DNA of 7,076 nucleotides from Candidatus Aerophobota bacterium (GCA_030672445.1 DAOVGK010000006.1:1-7076); one strand, 5' to 3'. Positions 1-6,623 are shown, counted from the stretch's first letter. Made by a program: numbers and translations. The notes: generated by a model not told the origin, from the letters alone.

Positions 1-1
1 C

Positions 2-640
2 TCCTGTGCTCCACTCACCTCCTCTGAGGGTAAAGACTACTTTGCTGGAATGGCGGCTGCGGCTAACTATGCATGGACTAACCGACAGGTAATAATGCAT
101 TGGACCAGAGAAGTTTTTCAAAGGGTTCTTAACCTTTCGCCACGAGATTTAGGTATGGATTTGATTTATGACGTCTGCCACAATATCGGCAAGTTTGAAG
201 ACCATCTGGTAGATGGAAAAAGAAGAAAGATTTTCGTTCATCGTAAGGGAGCCACCCGGGCCTTCCCTGCCCATCACCCACTCTTACCCCCTATTTATCA
301 GTCAGTAGGGCAACCAGTATTAGTTCCAGGGGATATGGGAACTAACTCTTATGTAATGGTAGGAACTCCCCAGGCTATGGAAGAAAGCTGGGGAAGCACC
401 TGTCACGGAGCAGGAAGAGTGATGTCTCGCTCAAAAGCAAGAAAAGCTGCTCGAGGAAGAGCCCTAGAAAGAGAGTTAGAGGATAAGGGAATTCTGGTGA
501 TGGCAAAAGGCCGAGGAACTATAGCTGAGGAAATGCCCGAGTCCTATAAAGATGTTGATCATGTAGTGGAGATAGTGGAGAAAGCTAACCTTTCCAGAAA
601 AGTGGCTAAATTACGTCCTCTGGGAGTAATCAAGGGATGA
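2..640 (+). CDS. rtcB: RNA-splicing ligase RtcB, C-terminal part (cut by left window edge)
   Basis: RtcB joins 2',3'-cyclic phosphate (or 3'-phosphate) and 5'-OH RNA ends using GTP and Mn2+, in tRNA splicing or RNA repair in the cytoplasm. The frame is open from base 2 and gives 212 residues; the family is about 480, so roughly 270 N-terminal residues are missing. The Met at 50 is internal, because the family-typical SEGKDYFAGMAAAANYAW runs through it. The DVCHNIGK motif carries a metal-binding His (codon 179-181) and STCHGAGR carries the His that is guanylylated (codon 404-406). Their distances from the C-terminus equal those of His329 and His404 in the 481-residue Pyrococcus horikoshii enzyme. 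RKGATRAFP, VPGDMGTNSYV and the terminal PLGVIKG, with the lysine that contacts the guanine, are also present. It is convergent with cimA, with a palindromic repeat between them. Nothing in the visible part suggests inactivation. Confidence 0.97.
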   Translation, partial: SCAPLTSSEGKDYFAGMAAAANYAWTNRQVIMHWTREVFQRVLNLSPRDLGMDLIYDVCHNIGKFEDHLVDGKRRKIFVHRKGATRAFPAHHPLLPPIYQSVGQPVLVPGDMGTNSYVMVGTPQAMEESWGSTCHGAGRVMSRSKARKAARGRALERELEDKGILVMAKGRGTIAEEMPESYKDVDHVVEIVEKANLSRKVAKLRPLGVIKG

Positions 641-642
641 GT

Positions 643-755
643 GTAACTGTTCACCGCAAAGATCGCAGAGTGCGCAGAGATGAATCAATAATTTTCCTCA
701 TTCTTAGCGTTCTCGGCGTGCTCTGCGGTGAAATATGATAAGGCTAAATAGTTAC
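643..755. repeat. Imperfect palindromic repeat element, copy A
   Basis: The core is an inverted repeat: left arm 650-688, right arm 700-732, with an 11-base centre at 689-699. Comparing the left arm with the reverse complement of the right, about 23 of the first 31 bases match, both starting TTCACCGCA. Each arm is made of a degenerate 9-base unit, roughly CGCAGAGNN, repeated three times. GTAACT at 643-648 and its complement AGTTAC at 750-755 may mark the outer ends. The element fills the space between the convergent rtcB (ends 640) and cimA (ends 763) genes. As RNA it could fold into a mismatched hairpin on either strand and so end both transcripts, but there is no clear run of U after the stem. 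Similar CGCAGAG-type repeats occur in many bacterial genomes; I recognise the type but cannot name a family. Confidence 0.85.
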
Positions 756-762
756 GGATGAG

Positions 763-2322
763 CTAGGAATGCTTGAGTAATTTATACTCAATAGAATCGA
801 GGAGAGCCTCCCAACTGGCTTCGATGATATTAGGGGATACCCCCACCGTAGACCATCTATCTTCTCCATCGGAAGATTCAATTAAAACTCTGGTTTTGGC
901 CCGGGTGCCTGCTTTCGTATCCAGAATTCTTACCTTATAATCAGCCAAGTGCATCTGGTGAAGATCAGGATAGTCTTGTTCTAGAGCCTTTCGCAGAGCA
1001 TTATCTAGAGCATTAACCGGTCCATTTCCCTCAGCCACTGTATGCATAAGTTTTCCTTTCACCCTCAGTTTTACTGTGGCCTCGGAGATCAATTTACCAT
1101 CATCTCTTTTTTCCACCGTTACCCTGAATCCTTCCAGATCAAAAAGCTTCTCATAACTGCCGCTGGCCTTCTTGACCAAAAGTTCAAAAGACCCTTCCGC
1201 TCCTTCAAATTCATAACCCCGATTCTCCAATTCCTTGATACGATTGATGATCCTTTTGCTAAAGGATCTTTTTTCTTCTAATCCTAACTTTTTTTCCTTC
1301 AGTTTATAAATAATGTTGCTCTTTCCTGCTAGTTCGCTAATCAGCACTCTTCTTTTATTGCCCACCAATGTGGGATCTATATGCTCGTATGTCTTCCTGT
1401 CTCTGGAGATAGCGCTGACATGAATGCCTCCTTTGTGAGCAAAGGAGGATCTACCTACATAAGGTTGATGGTTATTGGGAATAAGATTAGCTAATTCGTT
1501 AACTAGATGGGAAATACGAGTAAAAGATTTTAATTTTTGCCTCGATATACAATCGATACCTAATTTCAGTTTCAAATTAGGTATAACCACGCAAAGATCA
1601 GCATTTCCACATCTTTCCCCGTAACCATTGATCGTTCCTTGAATGTGACTAATATTCTTTCTTGCTGCCACAATCGAGTTTGCCACCGCCATGCCTGCAT
1701 CATTATGAGCATGCATTCCGAGGGGAACCTCTATTCTCTCCTTGACTTCGCCAATGATTTTCTCTACTTCGAAAGGCATGGAGCTTCCATTACTATCACA
1801 AAGAACCAGACAGTCTGCTCCTGCATCACGAGCTACCTCCAAGGTCTTTAGTGCATACTGAGGGTCAGCTTTGTACCCATCGAAAAAATGTTCAGCATCG
1901 AACACTACCTCTCTTCTCTTTCTTTTAAAGAAGTTCACCGAATCTTCTATCATACGTAGATTTTCTTCTTTGTCCGTCTTCAGTGCCTTTTCTACATGAA
2001 AAACCCAACTCTTCCCAAAGAGAGTAACTACTTCAGTCTCCGCCTCCAGTAAAGCACGAATACTTGGATCGGCGTCCACTTTCTTATCTCTTCTCCTGGT
2101 ACTTCCGAAGGCAGCTATTTTGGAGGTTCGAAAGGAGAGTTTCCTTATCTTCTTAAAGAATTCCATATCCTTGGGATTAGAACCGGGCCATCCTCCTTCA
2201 ATGTAATCCAAACCAAGCTTATCCAGTTCTTGAGCAATCTCTACCTTATTCAACAACGAAAAGGAGACTCCTTCTGCCTGTATTCCATCCCGTAAGGTAG
2301 TATCGTAAATCTTGACTTTCAT
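763..2322 (-). CDS. cimA: (R)-citramalate synthase CimA
   Basis: It condenses pyruvate with acetyl-CoA to (R)-citramalate, the first step of the threonine-independent isoleucine route. The 519-residue protein opens with the HMGL-like catalytic barrel: DTTLRDG at residues 7-13 (metal and substrate binding), HAHND at 204-208 with the metal-ligand histidines, GERCGN at 235-240 and [11 protein letters not shown] at 294-304. The LeuA-type dimerisation and allosteric domain follows from about residue 380 and ends with [16 protein letters not shown], typical of CimA rather than 2-isopropylmalate synthase. Isoleucine feedback is therefore likely. An in-frame ATG at 2382 adds 20 residues, but these are translated from the repeat. 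The ATG at 2322 starts at the family-typical [13 protein letters not shown] and has AAGGTG six bases upstream. leuD, upstream in the same direction, acts later in the same pathway. Homocitrate synthase or LeuA are less likely on length and C-terminus. Confidence 0.93.
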   Translation of the reverse strand: MKVKIYDTTLRDGIQAEGVSFSLLNKVEIAQELDKLGLDYIEGGWPGSNPKDMEFFKKIRKLSFRTSKIAAFGSTRRRDKKVDADPSIRALLEAETEVVTLFGKSWVFHVEKALKTDKEENLRMIEDSVNFFKRKRREVVFDAEHFFDGYKADPQYALKTLEVARDAGADCLVLCDSNGSSMPFEVEKIIGEVKERIEVPLGMHAHNDAGMAVANSIVAARKNISHIQGTINGYGERCGNADLCVVIPNLKLKLGIDCISRQKLKSFTRISHLVNELANLIPNNHQPYVGRSSFAHKGGIHVSAISRDRKTYEHIDPTLVGNKRRVLISELAGKSNIIYKLKEKKLGLEEKRSFSKRIINRIKELENRGYEFEGAEGSFELLVKKASGSYEKLFDLEGFRVTVEKRDDGKLISEATVKLRVKGKLMHTVAEGNGPVNALDNALRKALEQDYPDLHQMHLADYKVRILDTKAGTRAKTRVLIESSDGEDRWSTVGVSPNIIEASWEALLDSIEYKLLKHS

Positions 2323-2328
2323 TCTAGG

Positions 2329-2334
2329 CACCTT
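2329..2334 (-). promoter_or_regulatory. Ribosome binding site of cimA
   Basis: The minus strand reads AAGGTG, then six bases, then the ATG at 2322. It decides the start in favour of 2322 over the ATG at 2382. The palindromic element ends at 2336, two bases beyond this site, so its hairpin would sit directly against the ribosome binding site in the mRNA. Confidence 0.7.
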
Positions 2335-2335
2335 A

Positions 2336-2473
2336 TTCACCGCAGAGCACGCCGAGAACGCTAAGAATAAAACTTTCAGCAATCAGCAACCTACTGACCG
2401 CTCAATGCTCACATCAAGTTTTTCTTTTTGATTCATCTCTGCGCACTCTGCGATCTTTGCGGTAACCAGTTAC
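2336..2473. repeat. Imperfect palindromic repeat element, copy B (opposite orientation to copy A)
   Basis: The arm at 2336-2368 is the exact reverse complement of 700-732 in copy A (33 bases). The arm at 2428-2463 is the exact reverse complement of 653-688 (36 bases). CAGTTAC at 2467-2473 repeats, inverted, the GTAACTG at 643-649. The centre (2369-2427) is 59 bases, against 11 in copy A, and shares no obvious sequence with it; it includes a tandem pair of TCAGCAA at 2376-2389 and a T-rich stretch at 2415-2429. The element occupies nearly all of the space between leuD and cimA. It would be transcribed if the operon continues into cimA, giving a hairpin just before the cimA ribosome binding site. 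I saw no convincing sigma-70-type promoter in it. Confidence 0.87.
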
Positions 2474-2474
2474 T

Positions 2475-2972
2475 TTATTTCTGTCTCATCCGATTCTTTA
2501 TATACTTTTCTAATCCTCCTTGCGCCATCAATTTCTGCAGGAATGGAGGAAAGGGAGTAATAGAATAGCTTTCCTTCTTGGCTAAGTTTTGAATTTTCCC
2601 CTCCACAGTATCTATACTAACCCTATCATTATCTCCTATTCCTTGAGCCGCTTCACGGCATTCTACAATAGGAAGACCTATATTGAGGGCATTACGAAAA
2701 AAAATCCTGGCAAATGAGGCAGCAATTATGAAGCTCACCCCTGCTCCCTTTAAGGCTATAGGAGCGTGTTCTCTTGAAGATCCACAGCCAAAATTTTTCC
2801 CCGCCACCAAAATGTTCCTTTCTTTAACTTTTCTTAAAAAATCCTTATCTATAGGTTCCATACAATGTTTGGCTAACTCTTTAGGGTCGGTGATGTTAAG
2901 ATAAGGAGCAGGGATAATCTCATCGGTATTAATGTTGTCCCCATATTTCAACGCCCTACCTTCTATCCTCAA
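2475..2972 (-). CDS. leuD: 3-isopropylmalate / citramalate isomerase (dehydratase) small subunit LeuD
   Basis: This is the swivelling small subunit of the LeuCD aconitase-family isomerase, which acts on 2-isopropylmalate in leucine synthesis and, in organisms with CimA, on citramalate via citraconate. At 165 residues it has the normal length of the short bacterial and archaeal type. Visible motifs are [16 protein letters not shown] near residues 11-26 and [12 protein letters not shown] near 60-71, the substrate-contacting loop, followed by an [17 protein letters not shown] stretch. The start is TTG at 2972, supported by AGAGG at 2980-2984 and by the family-typical [13 protein letters not shown] beginning. 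The start overlaps the vorB stop as TTGA, so translation is probably coupled. The large Fe-S subunit LeuC is not in the window. A related subunit, such as one for homoaconitase or dimethylmalate, cannot be excluded by sequence alone, but the cimA neighbour favours LeuD. Confidence 0.92.
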   Translation of the reverse strand: MRIEGRALKYGDNINTDEIIPAPYLNITDPKELAKHCMEPIDKDFLRKVKERNILVAGKNFGCGSSREHAPIALKGAGVSFIIAASFARIFFRNALNIGLPIVECREAAQGIGDNDRVSIDTVEGKIQNLAKKESYSITPFPPFLQKLMAQGGLEKYIKNRMRQK

Positions 2973-4051
2973 AGCCTTTCCTCTATCCTCTTCATTACTT
3001 CAAGAGGGGTTGGCACTCCGCCTCCTAATCTTCCATAAAAATGTACCGGAACTCTCCCCTCCACAGCTAATTTAACATCTTCCAGCATTTGTCCTTCACT
3101 CATCTCCACTACAAAGATGAACCTAACTCTATCGGTTAGCTTTCTAATGGGGCCGTAAGGAAAAGGCCATAGAGTAACCGGTCTAAGAAGACCTGCTTTT
3201 ATTCCCTTTTTTCTAAGTCTAGCTACAACCTCAGAGGCAAGACGAGCCATGCTTCCATAGGATACTAAAAGAAGCTCCGCATCATCCGTCTGTATGGATT
3301 CATATTTTACTTCAAGTCGGCGCATCCGGGCATACTTTTCTTGGAGCTTCTTGTTGTGTTCCTCCAGAACTCCTTCCTCCAAAAATAAAGACCTTATTAT
3401 GTTGGGGTTTTTTCCCCTACCTCCACCAACTATCCAATCTTTCTTTTTTATTCCTTTATTTTTTATTCCTTTATTTTCTTCTCTGAACTCTACCCCTTCC
3501 ATCATTTGCCCTAGAATGGCATCGGCAAGAATCATGACCGGATTTCTATATTTATCAGCTAGTTCAAAAGCAAGATATGTTAAATCAACCATTTCTTGAA
3601 CAGAATGGGGAGCCAGAACAATGAGATGATAGTCTCCATGACCACCTCCGCGGGTCGCCTGAAAGTAATCTGACTGTGAAGGAGCTATATTACCTAATCC
3701 TGGGCCTCCCCGCATTACATTAACAATTACTGCAGGAAGCTCTGCTCCAGCTAGATATGACAAGCCCTCCTGCTTTAAACTAATTCCTGGCCCAGAGGAG
3801 GAGGTCATGGCTCTTGCTCCCGCCGCAGCCGCTCCATAGACCATATTGATGGCAGCTATCTCACTTTCTGCCTGTAAAAATACTCCTCCTACTTCTCTCA
3901 TTCTCCTGGCCATATAGGCGGGTATTTCTGATTGAGGAGTAATGGGATAACCAAAATAGCAACGACATCCAGCCCTGAGAGCCCCCTCAGCCAAGGCCTC
4001 GTTACCGGAAAGCAACACCTTTTCAGATCTCTCTACCTTGCACCTACCCAT
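2969..4051 (-). CDS. vorB: 2-oxoacid:ferredoxin oxidoreductase alpha subunit, VorB type (2-ketoisovalerate)
   Basis: This is the alpha subunit of an oxygen-sensitive thiamine-diphosphate enzyme that converts branched 2-oxoacids and CoA to acyl-CoA, CO2 and reduced ferredoxin, or runs in reverse. At 360 residues it fits VorB. The pyrimidine-binding domain (about 12-190) has [11 protein letters not shown] (34-44), [20 protein letters not shown] (60-79), [15 protein letters not shown] (82-96) and RGGPGLG (114-120), then [18 protein letters not shown]. The second domain (about 257-350) holds LLVSYGSMA and RPVTLWPFP. The linker carries a 15-base duplication. The ATG at 4051 overlaps the end of rseP by 19 bases. 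A GTG inside [11 protein letters not shown] would give a more typical short N-terminus, so the start is uncertain. The TPP-binding beta subunit, the gamma subunit and the ferredoxin subunit that usually flank it are absent here; leuD follows with a 4-base overlap. KorA (2-oxoglutarate) is the main alternative. Confidence 0.88.
   Translation of the reverse strand: MGRCKVERSEKVLLSGNEALAEGALRAGCRCYFGYPITPQSEIPAYMARRMREVGGVFLQAESEIAAINMVYGAAAAGARAMTSSSGPGISLKQEGLSYLAGAELPAVIVNVMRGGPGLGNIAPSQSDYFQATRGGGHGDYHLIVLAPHSVQEMVDLTYLAFELADKYRNPVMILADAILGQMMEGVEFREENKGIKNKGIKKKDWIVGGGRGKNPNIIRSLFLEEGVLEEHNKKLQEKYARMRRLEVKYESIQTDDAELLLVSYGSMARLASEVVARLRKKGIKAGLLRPVTLWPFPYGPIRKLTDRVRFIFVVEMSEGQMLEDVKLAVEGRVPVHFYGRLGGGVPTPLEVMKRIEERL
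2980..2984 (-). promoter_or_regulatory. Ribosome binding site supporting the TTG start of leuD
   Basis: The minus strand carries AGAGG seven bases before the TTG at 2972, inside the last codons of vorB. No ATG or GTG in the leuD frame gives a better match to the family N-terminus. Confidence 0.6.
3444..3477 (-). repeat. 15-base in-frame tandem duplication within vorB
   Basis: The 15-base unit at 3444-3458 is repeated exactly at 3459-3473, with four more matching bases. It encodes the doubled [10 protein letters not shown] at residues 194-203 of the protein, in the linker between the two domains. The length is a multiple of three, so the frame is kept. Confidence 0.85.
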
Positions 4052-5067
4052 CTAAGGATATCCTGATAGGTTATAAGCAGAATCAAGATAATAAGGATAA
4101 CAAAACCTATATAATGGACTAATTCTTCCTTCTCTAAGTCCAGAGCTTTGCCTCTAATCCCCTCCACAGCCAGAAACAGGAGTCTTCCTCCATCCAGAGC
4201 TGGGATAGGAAACAGATTAAATAATCCCAAGTTAATGCTTAAGAGAGCCGTAAGGGAAAAAAGAGAAGTCAGTCCCATTTTGGCACTTTGCCCTATAATT
4301 CCAGCAATCCCCACCGGCCCGGTAAATTGGGCGGGAACCTTGCCCATGATCATTCCCCCCAAGGCACTAAGGATAAGTTTAGTTATAAAGAATGTCCTCT
4401 CTACCCCTTTAGTCAAAGCAATTAGAGGGCTATACCGGGTAAAGACTTGGAGAGGAGAAATGCCAATTATTTTCTTGTTCAGCTGAGGATCAAAAGTAGG
4501 TCTTACCTGAATGAAGAAAACTTTCTTTTCCCTTTGAACCTCTAATTTAAGAACAGTCTGGCGACTATCCTTTATGGCAAGGGCCATCTCTTCCCACCCT
4601 TTCACTTTTTGTCCATTAATCTTTAAAATTTTATCTTCAGGTAAAAGAGAAGCCAATGCTGCAGGTGAATCTTGTTTAACCTCCCCCACAATTGCTTCTT
4701 CCAAATTAAGAGTTTGAAAACCTATCATAAAAACGAGAGAAAACAAAATGATAGCCACAAGATAATTCATCACCGAACCGGCACTCAACACCAAGATCCT
4801 ATTCTTTAAGGGCTTGCGGTAGAAGCCATTTTCTAAATCTCGATCTTTTGGCTCCATTCCCGCTATCTTTACATAGCCTCCCAGGGGAAGAACTGAGATA
4901 GAATATTCAGTCTCACCTTTTTTAAATCCCCATAATTTAGGGCCTAAACCAAAGGAGAATCTATGAACCTTCATTCCACATCTTTTTGCTGCCCAAAAAT
5001 GTCCCAATTCATGCGGGATAATTAAAAGAAGAAAGACTCCTAATATAAATACAGCTGTCATAATCAT
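4033..5067 (-). CDS. rseP: Site-2 intramembrane zinc metalloprotease RseP
   Basis: RseP cuts transmembrane segments of anti-sigma factors and remnant signal peptides in the inner membrane. The 344-residue protein has HELGH at residues 19-23 (two zinc-ligand histidines and the catalytic Glu20) in the first membrane segment. A second membrane segment lies at about 97-117, and one PDZ domain at about 122-190. NLFPIPALDGG at 284-294 supplies the third zinc ligand, Asp292, and a C-terminal membrane segment spans about 318-336. With a single PDZ domain it resembles the shorter family members (about 340-370) rather than E. coli RseP, which has two and about 450 residues. The first of two near ATGs (MIM) is used; GAGAG lies seven bases before it. 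The gene starts 38 bases after cdsA, as in the common uppS-cdsA-(dxr)-rseP order, but dxr is missing. Its end overlaps vorB by 19 bases. Confidence 0.95.
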   Translation of the reverse strand: MIMTAVFILGVFLLLIIPHELGHFWAAKRCGMKVHRFSFGLGPKLWGFKKGETEYSISVLPLGGYVKIAGMEPKDRDLENGFYRKPLKNRILVLSAGSVMNYLVAIILFSLVFMIGFQTLNLEEAIVGEVKQDSPAALASLLPEDKILKINGQKVKGWEEMALAIKDSRQTVLKLEVQREKKVFFIQVRPTFDPQLNKKIIGISPLQVFTRYSPLIALTKGVERTFFITKLILSALGGMIMGKVPAQFTGPVGIAGIIGQSAKMGLTSLFSLTALLSINLGLFNLFPIPALDGGRLLFLAVEGIRGKALDLEKEELVHYIGFVILIILILLITYQDILRWVGAR

Positions 5068-5105
5068 GAAAAAACTCTCTTTATACCAGCGCTGTTCGAC
5101 GCGCT

Positions 5106-5894
5106 TTAAGTTATCAAGTATTTGACGTAGTGGTAGAACAAAGGAACGGTGAAAAAAAGGCTATCAAACCGGTCTAAGATCCCTCCGTGACCGGGAAGAA
5201 TTCTACCAAAATCCTTTATCCCTAACTCACGCTTTAACATGGATTCAAAAAGATCCCCTATCTGTCCGAATGTCCCTATCATGATCCCTAAAGCTAAAGT
5301 GTGAAAGAGGGAGAAAGAGAGCCATAATCGGGAGATAAACATAGCCATACAACTTATTAGGACTGCCCCGATAAAGCCCTCCATCGATTTGTAAGGACTC
5401 AGCCGGACCCACAGTTTATGTCGACCCCACCTTCTGCCTATCAAATAGGCTCCTGAATCGCCCAGCCAGGTAGCAAAGAAAACGGTTATTACCAGTTTCG
5501 TTCCTGAGGTCTCGCCTCTCAAGATTAACACATAGCTAAATAAAAAGCATATATAGAGAATCCCCCCCAGTGTTAGGGCAATATTGGTAAAAGCATCCTT
5601 TATCTCAAATTTTAAAAATTGCCTCATAAAGAGGCAGAAGATGATCAAAATGAAAACGGAGGGTAGAGTTTTGTCTCCCCAAATATAGATAGAAACCGGC
5701 ACAAGCATGCCTAACGAGATACCCTCAGTTAAAAAAGGTTTTTGTCCCTTTTTTTTAATTCCCTGGTAAAATTCAAATAATGCCACTGCACTGATGAGAC
5801 AAACCAAGCCCAGAAAAGCTATTCCTCCCCACCATATGATGAGAATAAGAAGGGGAATAAAGATGCAAGCAACAACTGTCCGCTTCAGCCACAC
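5106..5894 (-). CDS. cdsA: Phosphatidate cytidylyltransferase CdsA (CDP-diglyceride synthase)
   Basis: CdsA makes CDP-diacylglycerol from phosphatidate and CTP in the inner membrane, the branch point for phospholipid synthesis. Membrane segments fill the protein. The C-terminal family signature is complete at residues 218-244: SMLKRELGIKD, then PGHGGILDRFD. GDSGAYLIG (145-153) and SPYKSMEG precede it. I chose the GTG at 5894, one base after the uppS TAA, giving 262 residues that begin MWLKRTVVACIFIPL, the usual family opening. The frame stays open further upstream, with an ATG at 5939 (277 residues) and one at 5975 (289 residues), but those residues overlap uppS, are hydrophilic and do not look like CdsA. 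GGAGGAG lies rather far (15 bases) from the GTG and GAGAAG is nearer, so 5939 remains possible. The tight junction suggests translational coupling with uppS. Confidence 0.93.
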   Translation of the reverse strand: MWLKRTVVACIFIPLLILIIWWGGIAFLGLVCLISAVALFEFYQGIKKKGQKPFLTEGISLGMLVPVSIYIWGDKTLPSVFILIIFCLFMRQFLKFEIKDAFTNIALTLGGILYICFLFSYVLILRGETSGTKLVITVFFATWLGDSGAYLIGRRWGRHKLWVRLSPYKSMEGFIGAVLISCMAMFISRLWLSFSLFHTLALGIMIGTFGQIGDLFESMLKRELGIKDFGRILPGHGGILDRFDSLFFTVPLFYHYVKYLIT

Positions 5895-5895
5895 T

Positions 5896-6621
5896 TTAAT
5901 CTTCTCTTGCTCCTCCAAACCTCCTTTCCCGGTCAGCATAATCTTCAAGAGCTTTAATAAACTCTTCTTTCCCAAAATCAGGCCAAAAAATAGGAGTGAT
6001 CCAAAACTCGGTATAGGCGATTTGCCACAAAAGAAAGTTACTTACCCGATACTCACCACCGGTTCTGATTAGAAGATCAGGATAGGGTAAATCATCGGTA
6101 TACAGATATCGCTTAAAAAGACCTGCGTCTATCTCCTCAGAAGAAAGATCTCCCTTTTTCACCTCCTGAGCTATTCTCTTAACCGCATCCAGGATCTCCT
6201 CCTGTCCTCCATAGTTCAGAGCCAGGTTAAAAATGAAATCTTCATTATCCCTGGTTAAGGACATGGCCCTCCTTATTTTCTTTTGAATAGAACTAGACAA
6301 ACCCTCCCTTCTTCCGATAACCTGAAATCGAATTCCTTTTTTGTTCAACTCATCTATTTCCTTGTCAAGATAGGCTTCAAACCTCGACATGAGAAAATTT
6401 ACTTCCCAAGAAGGCCTCTTCCAGTTCTGGCAGGAAAAAGCATAAATGGTCAAGATCTTTATCCCGAGATCCGAGCAAATCTGAATTATTTCCCTTATCT
6501 TCCCAATTCCTACTCTGTGTCCCTCCATCCGAGGAAGACCTTTCTTCTTGGCCCATCTACCATTACCATCCATAATAATGGCCACATGCTGAGGAAGTTT
6601 ATCTTTAAGAATGGAAACCAT
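5896..6621 (-). CDS. uppS: Isoprenyl transferase, undecaprenyl diphosphate synthase UppS
   Basis: This cis-prenyltransferase extends farnesyl diphosphate with isopentenyl diphosphate to make the C55 lipid carrier for peptidoglycan and O-antigen. The 241-residue protein has normal length. Numbered 8 below E. coli UppS, the key residues align: Asp18 in IMDGNGRWA (E. coli Asp26), His35 in MEGHRVG, Ser63, Trp67 and Arg69 in FSCQNWKRP, and Arg186, Glu190, Arg192 and Ser194 in RTGGEYRVSNFLLWQ. Glu205 in YTEF is also present. One departure is Gln65 where most members have Glu (E. coli Glu73). The ATG at 6621 follows the fabZ stop by two bases, and AAAGG at 6627-6631 gives five-base spacing. It ends one base before the chosen cdsA GTG. 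Chain length cannot be read from sequence, but a bacterial essential-type UppS is most likely given cdsA and rseP downstream. Confidence 0.96.
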   Translation of the reverse strand: MVSILKDKLPQHVAIIMDGNGRWAKKKGLPRMEGHRVGIGKIREIIQICSDLGIKILTIYAFSCQNWKRPSWEVNFLMSRFEAYLDKEIDELNKKGIRFQVIGRREGLSSSIQKKIRRAMSLTRDNEDFIFNLALNYGGQEEILDAVKRIAQEVKKGDLSSEEIDAGLFKRYLYTDDLPYPDLLIRTGGEYRVSNFLLWQIAYTEFWITPIFWPDFGKEEFIKALEDYADRERRFGGARED

Positions 6622-6623
6622 TT

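Noticed and set aside
650..732. Short repeated CGCAGAGNN units as a possible CRISPR array
   Set aside because: Units are 9 bases with no spacers and form an inverted repeat; there are no cas genes.
650..755. Classical rho-independent terminator between rtcB and cimA
   Set aside because: The hairpin is long and mismatched, and neither side has the expected U run right after the stem.
1042..1851. Plus-strand open frames opposite cimA (1042-1281, 1639-1851)
   Set aside because: They lie antisense inside a strongly recognised gene, with no family resemblance and no upstream ribosome site that I could support.
2323..2382. Apparent signal peptide or lipoprotein-like leader ([16 protein letters not shown]) on CimA
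   Set aside because: It is the translation of the repeat arm and lies upstream of a good start with ribosome binding site; CimA is a cytoplasmic enzyme.
643..2473. Composite transposon carrying cimA
   Set aside because: No transposase and no clear target-site duplication is seen; the elements are too short to encode anything. Kept only as an inverted pair.
2683..4486. Plus-strand open frames opposite leuD, vorB and rseP (2683-2904, 3294-3599, 4148-4486)
   Set aside because: All are shadows of conserved minus-strand genes, with low-complexity or nondescript translations.
5084..5105. Hairpin (AGCGC / GCGCT, 8-base loop) plus an extended -10-like TGGTATAAA before rseP as terminator or promoter
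   Set aside because: The stem has only five pairs with no U run, and no -35 box lies at a suitable distance; such matches are expected by chance.
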